Origin: Thermoflexales bacterium
GTDB taxonomy: Bacteria > Chloroflexota > Anaerolineae > Fen-1058
Reading direction: 5' to 3'
DNA length: 31,906 bases
Assembly (NCBI GenBank): GCA_016931085.1
Contig: JAFGFO010000291.1
Location: forward strand, 1-31,906
In this document: piece after piece, positions 25,879 through 31,906 of the stretch
Layout: each line of letters opens with the position of its first letter
Position numbering within the stretch: the first letter of the stretch is position 1
The notes under the pieces: generated by a model
What the model saw: only the letters and a program-made list of their open reading frames with translations
Databases searched by the model: none
What the model was told of the DNA's origin: nothing
Translations under genes and position numbers: made by a program

Positions 25879-28800
25879 CTATCCTTCCCATATATCCAGA
25901 ATAAAATGAGCTACCTGGCCTAGAATATCCTGCCCCTCACCAATACGTTGCACCATTTGTGTCTCGTCCCATCCGCGCTGCTGGGCAGCAAGCATCAAAG
26001 CCTCGCGAATCGTATGCCCTGCTTGATTCGTGGTGACCATGTCAATCAACTCGTGGGCTTGAGCGTACTCTTGCCGGGTCAAGAGGTTCTTGACCTCAAA
26101 CAAAAGAGCATTGCGTTTACTCATATACGTATTTGTGAGCTTGGTGAATTGTCCAACATCCACCAAGCCTTTATCATGTTCCTCTTTGGCCTCTTGACAA
26201 ACATGGAACGCAGCCTGGGCAGCCGCCAACCCCTCTTGTAGCTTGCCAGCCAATTTGGCTCTTTCCTGCCTTTGAGCCTGCCGTAGCTTTGCCAGGGCAT
26301 AACTTGGCAGCCAGTGCCTATAACACCACGTGTGAAGCAAGTCTATTCTCAGGCGATAGCGGTAGCCGATGTCCAGAGTTTCCTCAACCTGGATCAACGA
26401 CATCACAGTTTGCAAGCGATGGATCCAAAGAGACAATTCATCACTGGCGAGATGCCCCCCACCCCAGCCTTCCAGGCTCTGCCGGAGCACGTCACCATGC
26501 ACCCAGCCTGCGACATCGCCAGCCTGGGCCAGGCAAGCCAGGATTAGTTTGTCTTCACTCGCCAACTGATCGCTTTCAGTGATCGCCACAAAATGCGCAC
26601 AGATATCCCTTTGGCTGACCAGGCCCTCCACCACCCGCTCGACGTCATGGAAGAGAATATCGCGTGGCATACGCTCGACCTGGTTGAGACGATTGATCAC
26701 ATAGTGCCCAAGAGTTTCCAAAGTAACAGCCTCACCTCCCGTGATGTCTATGGCCTGGTTGAGCGCTTCTGGTGTCCACTTGACCGCAACACGCTCTGCG
26801 CGTTCCACAAGCAAGCGTTGGGCGTGTTCCTTGTTCAAATACTCGGGCACAAACGGGCGACTGGGTGCCCACACAGGGTAAGGATTGTCAACAGCTTCAT
26901 AGCGTGCATCCGGGCGTCGCAAAGTGAGCACATATCGAACCACGATTTGCTGACGATCGGTGGGATCAAAATACTTGAGCTTGGCTTCTAGCTCGACATA
27001 TCCGGCGGATTCTTGCAGGCCATCCAGGTGAAAGCTGGCAGCTTGTGCATGCCTTCCCGGCAAGAAAGGAACAAACTGTTGATCTTTTTGCCCACCCGGT
27101 AACGCTACAGTAACCCACACGCAATCGGCCGGCGTCTCGCTGGTGTTGCAAATCGTCACATCCAGCTCCAGTTCATTTCCTCCCTCGTGCGATACCCAAG
27201 CTGGCAGTGATAACTCTAGCGAGGCGCGCTCGGGTGCCTCACTGGCCTGTGGCGCCGGGTGATCGATCCAACGCTTCAAGGCGGCTTGCAAGCGCTCTTG
27301 TTCTTGTCGGCGCAGCACTGTCCCCAGCCGGCGTCGGACAACCGCCGCTCGATGGAGGGGACCCTGGAACAAGTCATTCACAAGCGGCGACCTGAATGTA
27401 TTGAAAAACGATCCCAAAAGATCGACCAGGTTTTGCACAGGTCGAGCAGCACGAGAGCGGCCGGCATCCAACAGGCTTTCTAATTCTGAACGAACTGCCG
27501 GCGGCCAAGCCTGCAGTGTGCCAAATTTCTGCTCCAGGCTATCCACGTAATCCAGAATGTAGCTAACCAGGGTTGCTGGCTGCAACCTTCCTGTGTCAGA
27601 TGTTGCCAGGCGGAAGGCCTCGTCGGCAAATGTGCGAGCCAGGCCGTTCTTGCCACGTGCGCGGTGATAGTCCGTCATAGCCTGGCCGTAACTGACCAGG
27701 CTATCAATCACCTGGCCCGTTTGGCCGGCACGTTTGTACACGGTTGCAGCCGCCAGGAAGCACTGGATTTGTGCCACGTCGTTGGTGGACGCCCGCCTGG
27801 CCTGGCTGCAATAGTCCTGAGCCAACTGTAACAATGCTGCCGGTGACGAGGTGTCCCCCGGTCCAGGTGCAGGCAGGGTATACATATACCATTCAGTGGC
27901 GATTGTGGGCGCAATGTTTTCTATTGAGAATGCAGCCTCAACCGGAAAGGAAGGCCGCTCTTGTCCGAGGCGTGCCATCTCCTCCTCCGCCTGGCGCGCC
28001 AGCGACTCGAGACTGGATCGGGCTGGGCCTGCTGCCGTGGCAAGCGCCTGCACAGCCTCGAACCACGCCAATTGAGGCTGGCCACATTCAAGGCATAGTC
28101 GAGCCAGATCGAGAGCAAAGCTTGGCTGACCAGGGTGAAATTGTTGCAGCAAGCGATAAGTAGCCTGGGCATGCTTTACCCTTCGATTCCGAACAAAGCC
28201 AATGTAGAGGGCTTTGGCTTCAGCTTGGTCGCCAGGCATCTCGCACAACTTGCACGCCCTTTCCTCACAGTACTCCTCTCCAGTGACCAGTGTGGCGTTT
28301 GAGAAGCGGCTGGGACGCAGCTTGGCCAGACGAGCCTGGGCATGATAATAAAAGGGATTGAGTGCCAATGCTGAGCGATAGGCTTCAACAGACTGGGTAT
28401 CGATCGCCTGCCTGAAACAAAAATCCCCCAACTTGGCAAAATCTTTGAACGAACCCTTGAGGTCTGCTGCGTGCCAGTAAGCGGCAGCAGCCGCTCTGAA
28501 CTCACCGCAGGCTTCCTGGGCCTGTCCCAGCAAGCTAAAAACAACCGGGTCATCCACCATAACGTCTGCCAGGGTAGCAAGATACCTGACTGCATCGCTG
28601 ATTTGCCCGGCTTGCTTCGCTACATCCCACACAGCATACAGATATTGGTGGTCTGGCATGCCTGTACGGGATTCGAGGCGTTGATTGTTTGAACTCTGCC
28701 ACTTGGGGATTTGGGCCAGGCGGCGCCGGGCTTCTGTGCTGCGCGGGTCATATTCGAGGGCCAATTCGAACGCTTCAACGGCTTGCGCATACAGCCCGGT

Positions 28801-30252
28801 TTGAATGCAAAATTCGCCTAGCTTGATAAAGGCGTTCGCGTCGCAAAAGATATAGGCCGCATGCTTGTGTGCTTCGTATGCCTGGTCGATCTGGCCAGAA
28901 TCTTTGTAAGCGTAGGCCATATAAATATGGGGATGAGGGTTGTACAAGTCACGATCTGCATAGGCCTGGAATTGCTCTATGGCTTCTTGGTAACGTCCTG
29001 TAGCGCGAAAATCCTCCCACTCTCTGTGGATTTCAGACGGATGCGGCACGGCTGAATCGGCCAGGTCCTCAAGCCGCCGCATGGCTTGGAGATGGTGATG
29101 ATGGGGAGCGTATTGAATAGCCGAGCGAAATGCCCGTATCGCCTCGCTAGCCTGCCCCATGGCAGCGTATACCTCCCCCAACTGGCAGTACAGATCCGGC
29201 TTGGCCGCGTCAAAAGACGCGTCAATGGCTTGTCGCAGCGCCTGGACCGCATCTCCAAGCCGCCCTATCTCTTTATAGGCACGTGCCAGTAACTGGAACG
29301 CCGGTACAAAGCTATGCCGGTCAAGATAGCGCCTGAGAAAGTCAACCGCGCCTGCAGCATCATCGCATTGCAGAAACCAATCGAACAGTTGCGTCAACTC
29401 TGCAAAGTTATATCTTTGCCTATCTAGGGGGAACGGCGGCAGCCGTTTTTTGCCTTGCACGCGGTGTAGCCCCTCCCGGGCTCGCTCGTGGTCACGCTGA
29501 AGATTGATAGCCTGGTTAAAGGCGTGCTCGGCTTTTCCCAGTTGGTCATGCTGCTCACACAACTCGCCCACGGTGACGAAATCATCTGCCTGTTGAGTGG
29601 CTTGAGCCCAGGCCAGCCAGAGCTGCCAAGAACCTTCGATACCCCCGGTTTTTTCCTGTCGTGTGGCTGCCTCTCGGAAAAAGCCAGGATTAGCCTTGAG
29701 CTGGTTGTCCGCGCGGCGCGAAACGTGTTGTGCTTCGGCCATGCTTGGCTTGAGGTCGATAGCCTGCCGGGCCGTGTGCCTGGCTTCTACCCACCATCCC
29801 ATTTTCTCATAGGTCTTGGCCAGCACGCTGTAGAGAATGGCAAGCGTGGCGACGTCTGGCTGCTGGGCTATGTACCGCTGCAAGGCCTCAACTGCTTGCG
29901 GCAAGCTGCCACTGCTTTCGTGTATATCCAATAATAGGTCAAAAGCTTCGCGGTTAGACGAGTTCACCGCGATCGCTTTGTCAAGCGCATCCAGGCTGTG
30001 GCGAAAGCGGTGGCTGGCGTGATAAACACGGGCCATGCCTGCGTAAAGTGCGTAAAGCTGACCCTTGGACAGCCTGGCATCAAGTAAGGTGCGACAAGTT
30101 TGCTCGGCGCGCTCAAGTTGACCAGAGCTTGCGTACAGCTTGAAGAGCGATTGCAGACTGCTTGTCGCCCGAGACTTGAGCGCAAGCGCTTCCAAGCGAT
30201 CAAGCTCGCCGTCTGCCTCGCGTGTCTGGATTTGTGGCTTGTTCATAAGCAT
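25879..30252 (-). CDS. Large TPR protein with a STAND/AAA-like C-terminal remnant lacking a P-loop
   Basis: The protein has 1457 residues; ATG 30252 follows AAGGAG at six bases. TPR units extend through most of residues 30-720 (for example DAVQALRQAIDASFDAAKPD, QAVEALELALEYDPRS). Residues about 720-1010 are helical with no assigned family. An Ig-like beta-sandwich follows (about 1014-1115: LELSLPAWVSHEGGNELEL to QQIVVRYVLTLRRP). Then comes NPYPVWAPSRP (about 1121), which in related Chloroflexi ATP-binding proteins as I recall precedes GRE and a Walker A. Here the sequence goes almost directly to YLNKEHAQRLLVERA and TPEALNQAIDITGGEAV-L, which look like the lid and winged-helix region that normally follow the NTPase core. 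I find no GxxxxGK[ST]. The C-terminal 120 residues are helical. It is likely a scaffold or degenerate STAND-like sensor. Confidence 0.8.
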   Translation of the reverse strand: MLMNKPQIQTREADGELDRLEALALKSRATSSLQSLFKLYASSGQLERAEQTCRTLLDARLSKGQLYALYAGMARVYHASHRFRHSLDALDKAIAVNSSNREAFDLLLDIHESSGSLPQAVEALQRYIAQQPDVATLAILYSVLAKTYEKMGWWVEARHTARQAIDLKPSMAEAQHVSRRADNQLKANPGFFREAATRQEKTGGIEGSWQLWLAWAQATQQADDFVTVGELCEQHDQLGKAEHAFNQAINLQRDHERAREGLHRVQGKKRLPPFPLDRQRYNFAELTQLFDWFLQCDDAAGAVDFLRRYLDRHSFVPAFQLLARAYKEIGRLGDAVQALRQAIDASFDAAKPDLYCQLGEVYAAMGQASEAIRAFRSAIQYAPHHHHLQAMRRLEDLADSAVPHPSEIHREWEDFRATGRYQEAIEQFQAYADRDLYNPHPHIYMAYAYKDSGQIDQAYEAHKHAAYIFCDANAFIKLGEFCIQTGLYAQAVEAFELALEYDPRSTEARRRLAQIPKWQSSNNQRLESRTGMPDHQYLYAVWDVAKQAGQISDAVRYLATLADVMVDDPVVFSLLGQAQEACGEFRAAAAAYWHAADLKGSFKDFAKLGDFCFRQAIDTQSVEAYRSALALNPFYYHAQARLAKLRPSRFSNATLVTGEEYCEERACKLCEMPGDQAEAKALYIGFVRNRRVKHAQATYRLLQQFHPGQPSFALDLARLCLECGQPQLAWFEAVQALATAAGPARSSLESLARQAEEEMARLGQERPSFPVEAAFSIENIAPTIATEWYMYTLPAPGPGDTSSPAALLQLAQDYCSQARRASTNDVAQIQCFLAAATVYKRAGQTGQVIDSLVSYGQAMTDYHRARGKNGLARTFADEAFRLATSDTGRLQPATLVSYILDYVDSLEQKFGTLQAWPPAVRSELESLLDAGRSRAARPVQNLVDLLGSFFNTFRSPLVNDLFQGPLHRAAVVRRRLGTVLRRQEQERLQAALKRWIDHPAPQASEAPERASLELSLPAWVSHEGGNELELDVTICNTSETPADCVWVTVALPGGQKDQQFVPFLPGRHAQAASFHLDGLQESAGYVELEAKLKYFDPTDRQQIVVRYVLTLRRPDARYEAVDNPYPVWAPSRPFVPEYLNKEHAQRLLVERAERVAVKWTPEALNQAIDITGGEAVTLETLGHYVINRLNQVERMPRDILFHDVERVVEGLVSQRDICAHFVAITESDQLASEDKLILACLAQAGDVAGWVHGDVLRQSLEGWGGGHLASDELSLWIHRLQTVMSLIQVEETLDIGYRYRLRIDLLHTWCYRHWLPSYALAKLRQAQRQERAKLAGKLQEGLAAAQAAFHVCQEAKEEHDKGLVDVGQFTKLTNTYMSKRNALLFEVKNLLTRQEYAQAHELIDMVTTNQAGHTIREALMLAAQQRGWDETQMVQRIGEGQDILGQVAHFILDIWEG

Positions 30253-30304
30253 TCAGCGCTCCTTGTCAGCAGTTATGACATCTGCTCAGCCTAATGCTAC
30301 TCAG
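30253..30304 (-). promoter_or_regulatory. Short gap with RBS between giant-2 and the TPR operon
   Basis: This 52-bp gap contains AAGGAG before ATG 30252. No terminator or promoter is clear; a short AGCAG...CTGCT inverted repeat is too weak to call. Read-through from the upstream surface-protein gene into the TPR operon is possible. Confidence 0.4.
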
Positions 30305-31260
30305 CTAACGGTACACCACACGCAAGTGATACAGCTGCGTGCTGCCTCCCGAGTTATTGTGATAGACCTGGATATAGTATCGACCAGGCGACAAAACACC
30401 GGTTTGGATATGTTCGTCAGCGTTGCCCTTTTTGTCGGAATAAACAACTGGGCTTGCAAAGGTAGTATCCCACAAAGCCAAGTCATAATCTTGCCCAAGC
30501 GGGATATTGGTCAGGTCTATCGTGACGCTGTGCTCAACATCCAGGTGAAAGTAAAAATAATCCTTGCCGGAAGAAGCTTGATCCGGAAATGTGCCATAAT
30601 AGAACACGCCGGAGACGACCGGGCCGTTGGCCTGGGTACGAGCATCGTCGTTCGGCTCCTTTTCCCACTGTACGTCTGCATACTGCAGCGGGTTCGACCA
30701 GGCGCTCTGGCCACAACTGTTGTTGGCTTGAACGCGGTAATAGTAACGCGTTGGGCCCTTGCCATTGGCAGAGTAGGAATTATTTTCACCAGCATAGATC
30801 TGGGCGAAATCGCCCTCCGAGGGCAGACTGGTTTTGACAGCCTCTTGCAGGATGTACCCGCTTGCCAGCTCGGTTGTTTCCCAACTCACAACATAATTGC
30901 CGTCCCAATCTAAATTATCTATCGCGCGCAATACGGGAACACCAGGTACAGAGATATCGACATATTGCGTGCCGGACCACCCACCACACCCCCACGTGTT
31001 GCAGGCCCTGACGCGATAATAGTAACGCCCAATCTCAAGCTTGCTGCCGGCGTAGAACAACTGTGATCCCTCGTAAACCGGGCTTGCTCCACCAAAATCT
31101 GCGCGGCTAGCCTCTTGCAAAACGTAATAGCTAGCAGCAATAGGGCCAGCAGGTTCAGCCCAACTGACCGTATAGCTGCCGCAGGTTGGGTTAGGGCTAA
31201 TCGGGTTCAAGGTCAGCACGCCCGGGATAGGCGGCCAGTTGCGCAAAACCAATGGCAGAT
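30305..31260 (-). repeat. C-terminal paralogous direct repeat, copy 2
   Basis: Copy 2 of the module at 4272-5230, same strand and about 26 kb away. The pair brackets the TPR/EAD operon together with most of the first giant gene. Recombination between them would remove that interval and join the 5' part of giant-2 to the 3' end of giant-1. Confidence 0.8.
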
Positions 31261-31906
31261 AGATCTTGCCTGATCGGACGCGCAGCTCAATCGCAATGTC
31301 TTGTGGGCTGTCTAGCGTTCCCAGGTCTCCCTCGACCGTGATGACGTCTGTGTATGTTCCAATCGCCAGCCCAGCGGCGTTTACCGACACCACCAACGTT
31401 GAGGGGGCAGTACCAGAGGTCGGCGCGATATTCACCCACGCCCCGGGTGTGAGAGCACGCCAATTCAGCGTGCCAGTTCCAATATTGTTGATCGCGACGT
31501 CGCACGGCAGCGTATTTCCCCCTTCTACAATGCTAAAGATACAAGTAGATGTAGAAAGATGCAAGTGTGGCGTCATGTCGATGCGAGCCGTGGTGGTCAG
31601 GACGCTGTAATCTGACACGCCGGTGCCCAAAACCGTGATATGCACTGTATCAGTCAAACCATCCGCGGCCAAGGCCGGCACCTGCACCACCACATGCACG
31701 TCTGCGCCCGCGCCGGCCGCCAGTGGGCCAACTGAAGCCGGCACATCCACCGTCCAGGCATTGCCGCTCGTGGCCAGCGCAAAGGTGTCGGGCGCGTTGC
31801 CAGTATTGGTCACCCTCTGGGTGTAGGTGACGGCCTGACCAGGGTTGCCAGAGAGCGCCGCCGTGGGCGGCTCCATCACCACGCCATACACAGACCCGGC
31901 CGTCGT
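30305..31906 (-). CDS. Second giant surface protein, C-terminal fragment (5' end outside window)
   Basis: The frame is open to the window edge (TTAGSVYGVV...) and the stop is at 30305-30307, leaving 533 residues. From the window edge it holds a NEW3-like domain (VYGVVMEPP...LTTTAR), a BACON-like domain (HLHLSTSTCIFSIVEGGNTL...), the motif KIYLPLVLRN, two Fn3-like modules and a C-terminal PPC domain (EKEPNDDARTQANGP to the end). The part from YLPLVLRN onward aligns along its whole length with the end of the other giant protein at roughly 75% residue identity by eye. It is probably a secreted surface protein; the N-terminal part is unseen. It ends 52 bp before the large TPR gene. Confidence 0.85.
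   Translation of the reverse strand, partial: TTAGSVYGVVMEPPTAALSGNPGQAVTYTQRVTNTGNAPDTFALATSGNAWTVDVPASVGPLAAGAGADVHVVVQVPALAADGLTDTVHITVLGTGVSDYSVLTTTARIDMTPHLHLSTSTCIFSIVEGGNTLPCDVAINNIGTGTLNWRALTPGAWVNIAPTSGTAPSTLVVSVNAAGLAIGTYTDVITVEGDLGTLDSPQDIAIELRVRSGKIYLPLVLRNWPPIPGVLTLNPISPNPTCGSYTVSWAEPAGPIAASYYVLQEASRADFGGASPVYEGSQLFYAGSKLEIGRYYYRVRACNTWGCGGWSGTQYVDISVPGVPVLRAIDNLDWDGNYVVSWETTELASGYILQEAVKTSLPSEGDFAQIYAGENNSYSANGKGPTRYYYRVQANNSCGQSAWSNPLQYADVQWEKEPNDDARTQANGPVVSGVFYYGTFPDQASSGKDYFYFHLDVEHSVTIDLTNIPLGQDYDLALWDTTFASPVVYSDKKGNADEHIQTGVLSPGRYYIQVYHNNSGGSTQLYHLRVVYR

Overview
The window most likely comes from an uncultured Chloroflexota bacterium (Anaerolineae or Caldilineae-like). The sequence basis is the 'YLPLVLRN' motif in both giant surface proteins, the mix of DUF11, FG-GAP, PQQ-propeller, choice-of-anchor-type and PPC modules in one secreted protein, and a cluster of tetratricopeptide (TPR) genes with an effector-associated-domain (EAD)-like adaptor. 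The phylum call is recollection-based inference. No rRNA, tRNA, CRISPR array or insertion sequence was found.

Region 1 (1-4133, + strand) is a compact DNA-replication module. It holds the 3' end of an unknown gene, a DnaB-type replicative helicase, a small acidic protein, a winged-helix initiator-like protein, and a DnaC/IstB-like helicase loader with an N-terminal Cys cluster. The genes are nearly contiguous (GTGA overlap, 2-nt gap, 12-nt gap). The middle of the initiator gene (2671-2860) holds four copies of a palindromic element, then three more tightly packed inverted repeats. This resembles a lambda-O-style origin inside its initiator gene, and such a module would fit a phage, plasmid or integrated element.

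Region 2 (4272-17616, - strand) converges on region 1. It is dominated by one secreted protein of about 4360 residues: signal peptide, SBBP-associated N-terminal fragment, PKD and carboxypeptidase-regulatory-like domains, PQQ-like propeller, 7 FG-GAP/VCBS repeats, right-handed beta-helix, 13 DUF11 repeats (one carrying an inserted domain), NEW3-like and PKD modules, 4 Fn3-like modules and a C-terminal PPC domain. Its 253-bp upstream region has a plausible promoter and a perfect 10-bp inverted repeat.

Region 3 (17617-30252, - strand) is a tightly packed run of six genes. In transcription order they are a 1457-residue TPR protein ending in STAND/AAA-like lid and winged-helix segments but with no visible P-loop, an EAD-like adaptor, three TPR proteins joined by 1-nt stop/start overlaps, and a small coiled-coil protein. 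I read it as a candidate signalling or conflict-type scaffold whose NTPase or effector is outside the window or lost.

Region 4 (30305-31906, - strand) is the 3' end of a second giant surface protein. Its C-terminal part (YLPLV motif, two Fn3, PPC) is a close paralogue of the end of the first. The TPR/EAD operon is therefore bracketed by about 0.95-kb diverged direct repeats.
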